Of a DNA stretch of 64,000 nucleotides, positions 50,980 to 59,313 are shown in pieces. A program made the position numbers and the translations under genes. The stretch is from Citrobacter sp. On2M (GTDB taxonomy: Bacteria > Pseudomonadota > Gammaproteobacteria > Enterobacterales > Enterobacteriaceae). The notes under the pieces were generated by a model, which did not search any database, was not told the DNA's origin, and saw nothing but the letters and a program-made list of their open reading frames with translations. Position 1 is the stretch's first letter. The number at the start of each line of letters is the position of its first letter. The stretch is from contig NZ_WPCV01000004.1 in the NCBI RefSeq assembly GCF_018035235.1, positions 310,001 through 374,000 of the forward strand, written 5' to 3'.

Positions 50980-50997
50980 TATGCACGTTTCTTGCAT
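50980..50997 (+). promoter_or_regulatory. Candidate sigma-54 promoter of potFGHI
   Basis: TATGCACG-TTTC-TTGCAT keeps the perfect -12 element TTGCA and correct spacing. The -24 half reads TGCAC instead of GGCAC. It lies about 60 bp upstream of the potF ATG. potFGHI is a known nitrogen-regulated operon in E. coli, which supports the call. Confidence 0.55.
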
Positions 50998-51056
50998 ATC
51001 ATTAGAGTGTGACATTTTTGTTCGTTTGTTAACGAACTTTCAGAAGGAAAGAGATT

Positions 51057-52169
51057 ATGACCGCCTTAAATAAAAAATGGTTATCAGGCCTGGTTGCGGG
51101 TGCTCTGATGGCCATCTCTGCCGGCACGCTCGCTGCTGAACAAAAAACGCTGCATATTTATAACTGGTCTGATTATATTGCCCCGGATACGGTGGCTAAT
51201 TTCGAAAAAGAGACCGGAATTAAAGTTATCTATGACGTATTTGATTCTAATGAAGTACTGGAAGGTAAGCTCATGGCTGGCAGCACCGGCTTTGATCTTG
51301 TCGTTCCATCCGCCAGTTTCCTTGAGCGTCAACTGACCGCAGGCGTCTTCCAGCCGCTGGATAAGAGCAAATTGCCGGGCTGGAAAAACCTCGATCCAGA
51401 ACTGCTGAAGCTGGTGGGCAAACACGATCCGGACAACAAGTTCGCGATGCCGTATATGTGGGCAACCACCGGCATTGGTTATAACGTCGATAAAGTCAAA
51501 GAGGTGCTGGGGCCGGATGCGCCGGTCAATAGCTGGGATTTGATCCTCAAACCAGAAAACCTGGAAAAACTCAAAAGCTGCGGTGTCTCCTTCCTCGATG
51601 CCCCCGAGGAAGTGTTTGCCACCGTGCTGAATTATTTGGGCAAAGATCCAAACAGTACTAAAGCGGATGATTACACCGGACCAGCAACAGAGCTGCTGTT
51701 GAAACTGCGTCCGAATATTCGCTACTTCCACTCTTCACAGTACATTAACGACCTGGCAAACGGTGATACCTGTGTGGCGATTGGCTGGGCGGGTGACGTA
51801 TGGCAGGCGGCAAACCGTGCGAAAGAAGCGAAAAATGGCGTCAATATTTCTTTCTCAATTCCGAAGGAAGGTGCGATGGCCTTCTTTGACGTGTTCGCGA
51901 TGCCAGCCGATGCGAAAAACAAAGACGAAGCCTATCAGTTCCTTAACTACCTGTTGCGTCCTGATGTGATTGCGCATATTTCCGACCACGTGTTCTATGC
52001 CAATGCCAACAAAGAAGCGACAGCACTGGTTAGCCAGGAAGTTCGCGACAATCCTGGTATTTACCCGCCTGCGGATGTCCGCGACAAGCTGTTCACGTTG
52101 AAAGTTCAGGATCCGAAGATCGATCGTGTCCGTACTCGCGCCTGGACGAAGGTAAAAAGCGGGAAATAA
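51057..52169 (+). CDS. potF: PotF, putrescine-binding periplasmic protein
   Basis: This 370-residue spermidine/putrescine-type binding protein has the signal peptide MTALNKKWLSGLVAGALMAISAGTLA and the mature AEQKTLHIYNWSDYIAPD. Ligand-box residues include the WSDY near the N-terminus, the aspartate of VAIGWAGDVWQA and the EGAMAFFDVFA segment. Length equals E. coli PotF, which binds putrescine. AAGGAAAG precedes the ATG. It is the first gene of potFGHI. Confidence 0.97.
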   Translation: MTALNKKWLSGLVAGALMAISAGTLAAEQKTLHIYNWSDYIAPDTVANFEKETGIKVIYDVFDSNEVLEGKLMAGSTGFDLVVPSASFLERQLTAGVFQPLDKSKLPGWKNLDPELLKLVGKHDPDNKFAMPYMWATTGIGYNVDKVKEVLGPDAPVNSWDLILKPENLEKLKSCGVSFLDAPEEVFATVLNYLGKDPNSTKADDYTGPATELLLKLRPNIRYFHSSQYINDLANGDTCVAIGWAGDVWQAANRAKEAKNGVNISFSIPKEGAMAFFDVFAMPADAKNKDEAYQFLNYLLRPDVIAHISDHVFYANANKEATALVSQEVRDNPGIYPPADVRDKLFTLKVQDPKIDRVRTRAWTKVKSGK

Positions 52170-52247
52170 CCCGATGTACGGGACGTGACCTGGCAGGATT
52201 TACGCCTGCCGGGCAGTGCCGATCCCGGACACACAAAACCCGGCAAT

Positions 52248-52266
52248 ACGCACCACCGTGGTGCGT
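52248..52266 (+). repeat. Intercistronic hairpin between potF and potG
   Basis: ACGCACCAC-C-GTGGTGCGT is a perfect inverted repeat followed by TATTTG. It lies between the binding-protein gene and the ATPase gene. It probably reduces read-through or protects potF mRNA, so that PotF is made in excess. Confidence 0.65.
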
Positions 52267-52307
52267 TATTTGCACCGTTTATTTGTTTTATGCCGGAGAG
52301 CACCAGA

Positions 52308-53441
52308 GTGAATGATGCAACCCCACGCCCACAGGCGAAAATCCGCAAGGCGCTGACCCCGCTGCTCGAAATTCGCAACCTGACCAAGTCATTTGACGGT
52401 CAGCATGTCGTCGATGACGTCAATCTTACTATCTATAAAGGTGAAATATTTGCGCTGCTCGGTGCGTCCGGCTGTGGTAAATCGACCCTGCTGCGGATGC
52501 TGGCGGGATTTGAGCTGCCGACAACCGGGCAAATTATGCTTGATGGCGTCGATTTAGCGCATGTCCCGCCTTATCTGCGCCCGATTAATATGATGTTTCA
52601 GTCTTATGCCTTGTTTCCGCACATGACGGTAGAACAGAACATTGCCTTTGGCCTCAAGCAGGACAAACTGCCAAAGGCTGAAATCGCCAGTCGGGTGAAT
52701 GAGATGTTGGGCCTGGTGCATATGCAAGAGTTTGCCAAACGTAAGCCGCATCAGCTTTCTGGCGGTCAACGCCAGCGTGTGGCGTTGGCGCGTAGCCTGG
52801 CGAAACGCCCGAAACTGCTGCTGTTGGATGAACCGATGGGAGCGCTGGATAAAAAGCTCCGTGACCGCATGCAACTGGAAGTGGTGGATATCCTTGAGCG
52901 CGTCGGCGTGACCTGCGTGATGGTGACGCACGATCAGGAAGAAGCCATGACCATGGCAGGGCGCATTGCGATCATGAACCGTGGAAAATTTGTGCAGATC
53001 GGCGAGCCGGAAGAGATCTACGAGCACCCGACCACGCGTTACAGCGCAGAATTTATCGGTTCGGTGAACGTCTTTGAGGGGTTGCTGAAAGAACGTCAGG
53101 AAGATGGTTTGATTATTGAGTCTCCAGGCCTGATGCATCCGCTGAAAGTGGACGCCGATGCTTCTGTTGTCGATAACGTTCCGGTGTATGTTGCGCTGCG
53201 TCCGGAAAAAATCATGCTCTGCGAAGCCACTCCGCCAGAAGGATACAACTTCGCGGTAGGTGAAGTGGCGCACATTGCCTATCTGGGCGATTTGTCGGTG
53301 TACCACGTGCGTTTGAAAAGCGGCCAGATGCTGAGCGCCCAGCTACAAAATGAACATCGTTATCGTAAAGGCTTACCCACCTGGGGTGACGAAGTCCGTT
53401 TATGTTGGGATGCGGACAGCTGTGTGGTGTTGACGGTTTAA
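52308..53441 (+). CDS. potG: PotG, putrescine ABC transporter ATP-binding protein
   Basis: This 377-residue ATPase has Walker A GASGCGKS near residues 52-59, signature LSGGQRQR, Walker B LLLLDEPMGALD and a C-terminal TOBE regulatory domain. The start is a GTG at 52308 preceded by GGAGAG, which gives the E. coli length and VNDATPRPQAK; longer in-frame starts run through the intercistronic hairpin. It powers PotHI. It is followed by potH after 9 bp. Confidence 0.95.
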   Translation: MNDATPRPQAKIRKALTPLLEIRNLTKSFDGQHVVDDVNLTIYKGEIFALLGASGCGKSTLLRMLAGFELPTTGQIMLDGVDLAHVPPYLRPINMMFQSYALFPHMTVEQNIAFGLKQDKLPKAEIASRVNEMLGLVHMQEFAKRKPHQLSGGQRQRVALARSLAKRPKLLLLDEPMGALDKKLRDRMQLEVVDILERVGVTCVMVTHDQEEAMTMAGRIAIMNRGKFVQIGEPEEIYEHPTTRYSAEFIGSVNVFEGLLKERQEDGLIIESPGLMHPLKVDADASVVDNVPVYVALRPEKIMLCEATPPEGYNFAVGEVAHIAYLGDLSVYHVRLKSGQMLSAQLQNEHRYRKGLPTWGDEVRLCWDADSCVVLTV

Positions 53442-53450
53442 GGAGCGAAG

Positions 53451-54404
53451 ATGAGTACACTTGAACCTCCGGCTCGCGTGGATAAAGCGGGGCGATTCAC
53501 GCTGTTTATGTCGCGGCTGCAAATGAAGCACGGGCGCAAGCTGGTGATCGCGCTGCCGTATGTGTGGCTATTGCTGCTGTTTCTGCTGCCGTTTTTGATC
53601 GTCTTCAAAATCAGTTTGGCTGAAATGGCACGTGCTATTCCGCCGTATACCGACCTCGTTTCATGGGCTGACGATCAGCTATCCATCACGCTCAACTTAG
53701 GTAATTTCCTGCAACTGACGGACGATCCGCTCTATTTTGATGCGTACCTGCAATCTTTGCAGGTGGCGGGGATTTCGACGCTATTTTGCCTGCTACTGGG
53801 ATATCCGCTGGCATGGGCGGTGGCGCACAGCAAACCCTCAACGCGTAATATCCTGTTGCTGCTGGTGATCCTACCGTCCTGGACCTCGTTTTTGATTCGC
53901 GTGTACGCCTGGATGGGGATCCTGAAAAATAACGGCGTACTGAACAACTTCCTGCTGTGGCTGGGGGTTATCGATCAACCATTGACGATTCTGCACACCA
54001 ATCTGGCGGTCTATATCGGAATTGTTTACGCCTATTTGCCTTTTATGGTGCTGCCGATTTATACCGCGTTGACGCGGATCGATTATTCGCTGGTGGAAGC
54101 GGCGCTGGATTTAGGTGCCCGGCCGTTGAAAACCTTCTTTAGCGTGATCGTGCCGTTGACTAAGGGCGGGATTATTGCCGGATCAATGCTGGTGTTTATT
54201 CCGGCTGTTGGGGAGTTCGTGATCCCTGAACTGTTGGGTGGCCCGGACAGCATCATGATTGGTCGTGTACTTTGGCAGGAGTTTTTCAATAACCGCGACT
54301 GGCCGGTGGCTTCTGCTGTCGCCATTATTATGCTGCTGTTACTGATTGTGCCGATCATGTGGTTCCACAAATATCAGCAAAAAAGCGTAGGGGAACACGG
54401 ATGA
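53451..54404 (+). CDS. potH: PotH, putrescine ABC transporter permease
   Basis: This 317-residue inner-membrane permease has six hydrophobic helices, beginning VIALPYVWLLLLFLLPFLIVF. The EAA loop VEAALDLGARPLKTFFSVIVPL is at about residues 215-236. Length matches E. coli. Its stop overlaps the potI start by 4 bp (ATGA), so the two permeases are made in equal amounts and pair as the channel. Confidence 0.96.
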   Translation: MSTLEPPARVDKAGRFTLFMSRLQMKHGRKLVIALPYVWLLLLFLLPFLIVFKISLAEMARAIPPYTDLVSWADDQLSITLNLGNFLQLTDDPLYFDAYLQSLQVAGISTLFCLLLGYPLAWAVAHSKPSTRNILLLLVILPSWTSFLIRVYAWMGILKNNGVLNNFLLWLGVIDQPLTILHTNLAVYIGIVYAYLPFMVLPIYTALTRIDYSLVEAALDLGARPLKTFFSVIVPLTKGGIIAGSMLVFIPAVGEFVIPELLGGPDSIMIGRVLWQEFFNNRDWPVASAVAIIMLLLLIVPIMWFHKYQQKSVGEHG

Positions 54405-55246
54405 ATAACTTACCTGTCGTTCGCTCACCGTGGCGTATCTTTATTCTGGTGCTGGGTTTTACCTTTCTGTACGCGCCGATGTTGATGTTGGTTATCTATT
54501 CGTTTAACAGCTCCAAGCTGGTGACGGTGTGGGCGGGATGGTCAACGCGTTGGTATGGTGAACTTTTCCACGATAGCGCGATGATAAGCGCCGTCGGGAT
54601 GAGCTTAACGATTGCTGCTGGTGCTGCGACGATGGCAGCAATCCTCGGCACCATAGCTGCCGTAGTGATGGTGCGCTTTGGTCGTTTTCGCGGTTCCAAT
54701 GGCTTCGCCTTTATGATCACCGCGCCGCTGGTTATGCCGGATGTCATTACCGGTTTGTCGCTGTTGCTGCTGTTTGTGGCTTTGGCGCACGCCATCGGCT
54801 GGCCAGCGGATCGCGGTATGTTGACCATCTGGTTGGCGCACGTCACTTTCTGTACAGCGTACGTGGCGGTCGTTATCTCTTCACGTTTGCGCGAACTGGA
54901 TCATTCCATTGAGGAAGCGGCGATGGATCTTGGCGCCACGCCGCTGAAGGTCTTTTTCGTCATCACGCTACCGATGATTATGCCAGCAGTGATCTCCGGG
55001 TGGTTACTGGCCTTTACGCTGTCGCTCGATGACCTGGTTATTGCCAGCTTTGTCTCTGGTCCCGGTGCTACAACATTACCCATGCTGGTGTTTTCCAGCG
55101 TACGTATGGGGGTTAATCCGGAGATCAACGCACTGGCGACGCTGATACTTGGCGTGGTAGGAATTATCGGATTTATCGCGTGGTATCTGATGGCGCGAAC
55201 AGAAAAACAACGGATTCGCGATATCCAACGTGCAAGACGTGGCTGA
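54401..55246 (+). CDS. potI: PotI, putrescine ABC transporter permease
   Basis: This 281-residue permease has six hydrophobic helices and the EAA loop IEEAAMDLGATPLKVFFVITLP near residues 168-189. The ATG at 54401 overlaps the potH stop and gives the E. coli length. A longer frame begins inside potH and is not needed. It is the last transporter gene of the operon. Confidence 0.96.
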   Translation: MNNLPVVRSPWRIFILVLGFTFLYAPMLMLVIYSFNSSKLVTVWAGWSTRWYGELFHDSAMISAVGMSLTIAAGAATMAAILGTIAAVVMVRFGRFRGSNGFAFMITAPLVMPDVITGLSLLLLFVALAHAIGWPADRGMLTIWLAHVTFCTAYVAVVISSRLRELDHSIEEAAMDLGATPLKVFFVITLPMIMPAVISGWLLAFTLSLDDLVIASFVSGPGATTLPMLVFSSVRMGVNPEINALATLILGVVGIIGFIAWYLMARTEKQRIRDIQRARRG

Positions 55247-55305
55247 AAAAACTAAAATCTGCCAACCTGTCTATTCGGCGCAGCTGTGGTGGCTACGCCG
55301 TTTTC

Positions 55306-55794
55306 ATGGAAGACGACGCGTTGGGATTTTTTAAGAAATCATCCACATCACATGCCCGCTTAAACGTCCCTGCTTTGGTGCAGGTGGCGGCGCTGGCTAT
55401 TATCATGATCCGCTGTCTCGATCTGTTGATGATTTTTAATACGCTCGGGTTGCGTGGAACCAGTGAGTTTATTCATCGTAGCGTACAGACCTGGAATTTA
55501 ACGCTGGTGTTTCTGGCTAGCCTGGTGATGCTGTTTATCGAAATTTACTGCGCATTTTCGTTGGTAAAAGGTCGGAACTGGGCACGCTGGATTTATCTGC
55601 TGACCCAGATTATCGCCAGTGTCTATCTGTGGGCAGCCTCGTTGGGCTACGGATATCCGGAACTGTTCAGTATTGCGGGAGAGTCTAAACGTGAAATCCT
55701 GCATACCCTGGTGATGCAAAAACTGCCCGATATGTTGGTGTTGCTGCTGCTTTTTGTTCCTGCATCCAGCAGGCGGTTCTTCCGCTTGCAATAA
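55306..55794 (+). CDS. ybjO: YbjO, inner-membrane protein (DUF2593)
   Basis: This 162-residue protein with about four hydrophobic helices (VQVAALAIIMIRCLDLLMIF, LTLVFLASLVMLFIEIYCAFSLV, YLLTQIIASVYLWAASL and a C-terminal LPDMLVLLLLFVP) matches E. coli YbjO; its function is unknown. The ATG at 55306 yields MEDDALGFFKK and the family length. There is no strong Shine-Dalgarno, and the frame extends back into potI, so low-level translation coupled to potI is possible. Confidence 0.88.
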   Translation: MEDDALGFFKKSSTSHARLNVPALVQVAALAIIMIRCLDLLMIFNTLGLRGTSEFIHRSVQTWNLTLVFLASLVMLFIEIYCAFSLVKGRNWARWIYLLTQIIASVYLWAASLGYGYPELFSIAGESKREILHTLVMQKLPDMLVLLLLFVPASSRRFFRLQ

Positions 55795-55835
55795 CGTGTA
55801 TAATTTTGGCCCCCGGTTAATTTGTAGGTTTTTGT

Positions 55836-56963
55836 ATGCAGTGCGCACTTTATGACGCCGAACGCTGTCGCTCCTGTCAGTGGATAACACAGCCAGTCGC
55901 CGATCAACTCTTCGCCAAAACAGCCGATCTGCAAAATCTGCTGGCCGATAATCCGGTCGGTGAATGGTGCGCGCCAGTCAGCGGCCCGGAAAGCGCTTTT
56001 CGTAATAAAGCAAAAATGGTGGTTAGCGGCAGCGTAGAGAAACCGCTGTTGGGAATGCTGCATCGTGACGGTATACCTGAGGATTTGTGCGACTGTCCGC
56101 TTTATCCTGAGTCTTTTGCGCCCGTGTTTGCCACACTCAAACCGTTTATCGCCCGTGCGGGATTAACGCCCTATAACGTGGCGCGAAAACGCGGGGAGCT
56201 GAAGTATCTGCTGTTAACAGAAAGCCGGTTCGATGGCGGCATGATGCTGCGTTTTGTCCTGCGTTCCGACGCGAAACTGGCACAACTGCGCGCGGCGCTA
56301 CCATGGCTGCAGGCACAGCTTCCGCAGTTAAAAGTGATCACTGCCAATATACAGCCTGTGCATATGGCAATTATGGAAGGGGAGAGTGAAATCTACCTGA
56401 CGGAACAACAGGCGCTGGCGGAGCGTTTTAACGATGTACCGTTGTGGATTCGCCCGCAGAGCTTCTTCCAGACCAACCCGGTAGTGGCGGGGCAGTTGTA
56501 TGCCACGGCGCGCGACTGGGTGCGTCAGCTTCCGGTTAATCACATGTGGGATCTGTTTTGCGGTGTTGGGGGCTTTGGTCTGCACTGCGCCACGCCGCAG
56601 ATGAAACTGACGGGGATTGAAATCGCGCCAGAGGCGATTGCCTGTGCGAAACAGTCTGCGCAGGAGCTTGGGTTACAAAATCTGCATTTTCAGGCCCTGG
56701 ATTCGACTCAGTTTGCCACCGCCCAGGGCGAAGTACCGGACCTGGTGCTGGTGAATCCGCCGCGTCGGGGAATTGGCAAACCGCTGTGTGATTTTCTTTC
56801 TCACATGGCACCGCGTTTTATCATTTATTCCAGCTGTAATGCGCAAACCATGGCGAAGGATATTCGTGAGTTACCAGGGTATCGCATTGAGCGCGTCCAG
56901 CTTTTCGATATGTTCCCACACACCGCGCATTATGAGGTTTTAACGCTGCTCAGCCGACAATAA
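55836..56963 (+). CDS. rlmC: RlmC (RumB), 23S rRNA m5U747 methyltransferase
   Basis: This 375-residue SAM-dependent methyltransferase forms 5-methyluridine at position 747 of 23S rRNA. The N-terminal cysteines of [15 protein letters not shown] contribute to the Fe-S cluster. SAM-binding motifs are [16 protein letters not shown] and [15 protein letters not shown], and the catalytic Cys is in [11 protein letters not shown]. Length equals E. coli. It is the last backbone gene in the window; in E. coli artJ follows, whereas here an accessory region begins. Confidence 0.97.
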   Translation: MQCALYDAERCRSCQWITQPVADQLFAKTADLQNLLADNPVGEWCAPVSGPESAFRNKAKMVVSGSVEKPLLGMLHRDGIPEDLCDCPLYPESFAPVFATLKPFIARAGLTPYNVARKRGELKYLLLTESRFDGGMMLRFVLRSDAKLAQLRAALPWLQAQLPQLKVITANIQPVHMAIMEGESEIYLTEQQALAERFNDVPLWIRPQSFFQTNPVVAGQLYATARDWVRQLPVNHMWDLFCGVGGFGLHCATPQMKLTGIEIAPEAIACAKQSAQELGLQNLHFQALDSTQFATAQGEVPDLVLVNPPRRGIGKPLCDFLSHMAPRFIIYSSCNAQTMAKDIRELPGYRIERVQLFDMFPHTAHYEVLTLLSRQ

Positions 56964-56970
56964 CGACCAT

Positions 56971-56996
56971 GCCTGATGGCGCTTCGCTTAACAGGC
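56971..56996. repeat. REP-like element after rlmC
   Basis: GCCTGATGGCG-CTTCG-CTTAACAGGC has the GCCTGAT ... CAGGC ends of a REP palindrome and lies 8 bp past the rlmC stop. It marks the last recognisable backbone sequence before the accessory region. Confidence 0.7.
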
Positions 56997-57945
56997 CGAG
57001 CTGCCGGAATGCCGCATCCTGCAAACAGGCCCGTGATTTTGATCGTGATCGGCAGTGCAATGGTGTAGTCAGCCAGTGGTAAGGTCTGACATCCGGAAAG
57101 CATTGCTAATGTGCATGTTATCGCGCTGTGGATGGCGGGCTTTCCGTGCGTGAAAGGCATGATATTGCAGTCGCGTTGCGCGAGGCTGTAATGGAAGAAA
57201 AATACATACTGGACGTGATAACTCATCATTGATTCGTATCAGGGGGAAGGTCAAGCTTTTAATTCACTGGCTATCGCTGTAGTGAATTTAGTTATGTGCG
57301 AGCGTAGGGAAGTTTGTAATCTTGCCAGCAACCGAATGAGATAATTATGAGTGATATCCAAGAGGTAACTCCTGATAGCGGTTGGGTGATAAAAATAATG
57401 CTTTCTGACGTTATTTTTTAGGACTATCCGGGATAGTACTTTGCTGTAAGGCATCGCTCCCTCAAAATAGTTCACAGAGGTATTCACTGACAACTATGTG
57501 TTTCTATATACGCAGGGTTAAATACTGAAATGTTACCTAAAAGCGGCCTCTCGGGACTTTTTTCTGGCGAGTAACTGAGCGCCAATATACGCACGAATGC
57601 ACTGCGTATCTCTGAATTTATCCCCACTACTTATCCATGCTATTGGATGAGTGACTGTGCCTTTGGAGTTAAAGAAAAATTTTAATGCGACAGAATTATC
57701 GGTAGATTTCATTATTGCCTGGTTTTCTTTTTAATTAATGGAAATGAATGTAATGTTTATTTTGCTAAGAATTTTTAGGGGGTATTTTGTGTTTTTATTT
57801 TAAATATCCATGCTTGGTGTTTTATTTTAAGGTGATTTTAATATTTTGCATTATAAAAAAGCAGTATCATGTCCCAGGGGGAAGTTATAATGCGCTATAG
57901 CTATCATTACATAATACGCTCAGGCGTAATTCTGTCATGATGGCT
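56997..57945. other. About 950 bp without a recognisable gene, start of the fimbrial accessory region
   Basis: Base composition drops to AT-rich after about 57250. Short frames exist on the minus strand (for example 57069-57254, 57251-57493 and 56930-57229), but none has a convincing ribosome-binding site or a family I recognise. No tRNA, IS end or integrase attachment site is visible. I regard it as spacer or decayed sequence at the island boundary. Confidence 0.5.
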
Positions 57946-57972
57946 AAAAAAAGGGAGTCGCAGGCGACTCCC
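57946..57972 (-). terminator. Strong leftward terminator upstream of the recombinase gene
   Basis: GGGAGTCG-CAGG-CGACTCCC is a perfect 8-bp stem. On the minus strand it is followed by seven T. A terminator needs a transcript, so something on the minus strand between 57973 and about 58400 is probably transcribed leftwards. Confidence 0.85.
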
Positions 57973-58086
57973 ACCAGAAAGAAAATAAAACATAAAGGTC
58001 TTTAAAAACCTCATAGTTAGCGCGGTCAGTTATGCCATATTAGTCGATAGTGCAAAACTGATCTGCATCAACAATTAACGTTATTG

Positions 58087-58383
58087 TCATCTGGTCGGTG
58101 GAGTGGGTTTTTGATGTGGCCCCAGTCTGGTGCTGTACCGCTTAGAAAACGCCAGTTCCGGGCCGGCAGTCATGCTCGCCAGGTTGTCCGGGGCATCACT
58201 TTCCGCCATCATAGTTATTGTGCAGGCCTGACCACCTGGCTGAAGGTCTAAGTTGTGGTGGTACGGGATAAGAGCGCATGACGCCACCCCGAGCCTGAAA
58301 TACGGCGGTTCCTGCACGGTCATGTCGATTGTGATGACCTGACCGGTATGTGCCGGTACAGGATGCACGATCGAAGGTTTCAC
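58087..58383 (-). CDS. Hypothetical protein, 93-98 residues, upstream of the fimbrial recombinase
   Basis: An open frame of 98 codons from GTG 58383 (or 93 from GTG 58368, which has AAGAGGTGA about 11 bp upstream) reads VHPVPAHTGQVITIDMTVQ... and ends PHQKPTPPTR. I do not recognise a family. It has no signal peptide or membrane helix, and its middle is weakly beta-strand-like. A strong terminator 115 bp downstream supports a real leftward transcript. Against it, the start is only 28 bp from the divergent recombinase ATG, leaving no room for separate promoters, and the starts are non-ATG. Confidence 0.35.
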   Translation of the reverse strand: MKPSIVHPVPAHTGQVITIDMTVQEPPYFRLGVASCALIPYHHNLDLQPGGQACTITMMAESDAPDNLASMTAGPELAFSKRYSTRLGPHQKPTPPTR

Positions 58384-58411
58384 CTCTTAAAAACCAGAAG
58401 GAGTCATTCCT

Positions 58412-59086
58412 ATGACACGACGTCGTTTTCTAACCGCCCGGGAGGTTACGGGCATGATGGAGGCCGTCCGCAACGGCAATAACGGAGCCCGGGACTACTG
58501 CCTTATTCTCATGGCATTTCGTCATGGTATGCGTATCAGTGAGTTATTAGGTCTACGATACAGAGATATGGATCTCGAGGCCGGACGAATGAGCGTTAAC
58601 CGTCTGAAGAACGGATTTTCTACGGTACACCCGCTGATAGATGATGAACTGGATGCGATCCGCACATGGACACGGGTACGCAGCACCTGGAGGCATGCTG
58701 CCAGTACGGATACTGTTTTTATTTCACGAAAGGGAACGATGCTTTCGAGGCAACAGGCCTACCGTATCATTCGCGCTGCTGGAGAGTTGGCAGGTGCCGT
58801 TACCTGCACCACGCCGCATATGTTGCGTCATGCCTGCGGGTATGAACTGGCGGAACGGGGCACGGATACGCGTCTGATTCAGGATTATCTGGGGCATCGG
58901 AATATTCGTCACACTGTACGCTATACGGCCAGCAATGCAGCGCGATTCAATGGGTTGTGGGAACGCGAAAGAATCAGTAGAGATGATATTGGAAAGCGAA
59001 TTAAAACTGGTCAATTGGGACCAATTTGTGCACATCTTAATAGCAAGACTATTTGCAAGGCAATCCCTCAGCCAGTTTTTTTCTAA
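58412..59086 (+). CDS. FimE-like tyrosine recombinase (fimbrial phase switch), C-terminus within the invertible segment
   Basis: This 224-residue tyrosine recombinase of the FimB/FimE type carries the active-site set R41 (RHGMRISEL), K66 (NRLKNGFS), H136 and R139 (HMLRH), H162 (LGHRNIRH) and Y171 (VRYTASNAARF). It resembles E. coli FimE (198 aa) more than FimB, for instance GARDYCLIL, RHGMRISELL and HACGYELAERGTDTRLIQDYLGHRNIRHTVRYTASNAARF. AAGGAG precedes the ATG. Residues after about 190 are not family sequence. Codons 202-204 (Leu-Gly-Pro) are the left inverted repeat TTGGGACCA itself. The last 20 residues lie inside the invertible segment; in the flipped state the frame would read Leu-Gly-Pro-Phe-stop, giving 205 residues. 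Confidence 0.93.
   Translation: MTRRRFLTAREVTGMMEAVRNGNNGARDYCLILMAFRHGMRISELLGLRYRDMDLEAGRMSVNRLKNGFSTVHPLIDDELDAIRTWTRVRSTWRHAASTDTVFISRKGTMLSRQQAYRIIRAAGELAGAVTCTTPHMLRHACGYELAERGTDTRLIQDYLGHRNIRHTVRYTASNAARFNGLWERERISRDDIGKRIKTGQLGPICAHLNSKTICKAIPQPVFF
59015..59028 (+). repeat. Left inverted repeat of the phase switch
   Basis: TTGGGACCAATTTG; the first nine bases are identical to the complement of the right repeat, and the rest match at four of five. It lies in frame within the recombinase gene (codons 202 to 206). Confidence 0.85.
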
Positions 59087-59245
59087 AAAAAACCTCAATT
59101 AATTGATTTTAAATATTTTATTTATTTAGTCACAGTTTTATCTCGCCCATCAGATACCACTTCCTTGTGGAATATTATTTAACACTCTAAATAAAAACGC
59201 AAAATACTATCATTTAAAATCAGGTGTAAATTCTGATTTTATCTG

Positions 59246-59273
59246 TTATTGCGTCTGTGTAAGGTGTTATATC
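59246..59273 (+). promoter_or_regulatory. Candidate promoter inside the switch reading towards the pilin gene
   Basis: TTATTG-N16-TATATC with an extended -10 (TGT before TATATC) points rightwards about 46 bp inside the right repeat. If functional, the sequenced orientation would be ON. A competing candidate on the other strand near the left repeat (TGC-TATTAA) would serve the inverted orientation. Confidence 0.4.
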
Positions 59274-59313
59274 CTTTTTTTTGTCTAATTTTAAGTGATA
59301 TATGCCAATGAGT

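Larger units (their letters stand above)
50624..51056. other. 433-bp region between ybjN and potF
   Basis: The region holds the ybjN terminator (50650-50687) and the potF promoter region with a sigma-54-like element (50980-50997). A palindrome ATGCAT-GTTGA-ATGCAT near 50893-50910 could be an activator site. No gene was found. Confidence 0.6.

Noticed and set aside
56930-57229. Minus-strand frame with a lipoprotein-like box (LAMLSGC)
   Set aside because: The internal ATG at 57160 has no Shine-Dalgarno, the N-terminus is poorly charged, and the rest of the frame overlaps a REP and the 3' end of rlmC. Probably chance.
57251-57493. 80-codon minus-strand frame in the AT-rich boundary region
   Set aside because: No recognised family, no ribosome-binding site and unusual composition; not supported as a gene.
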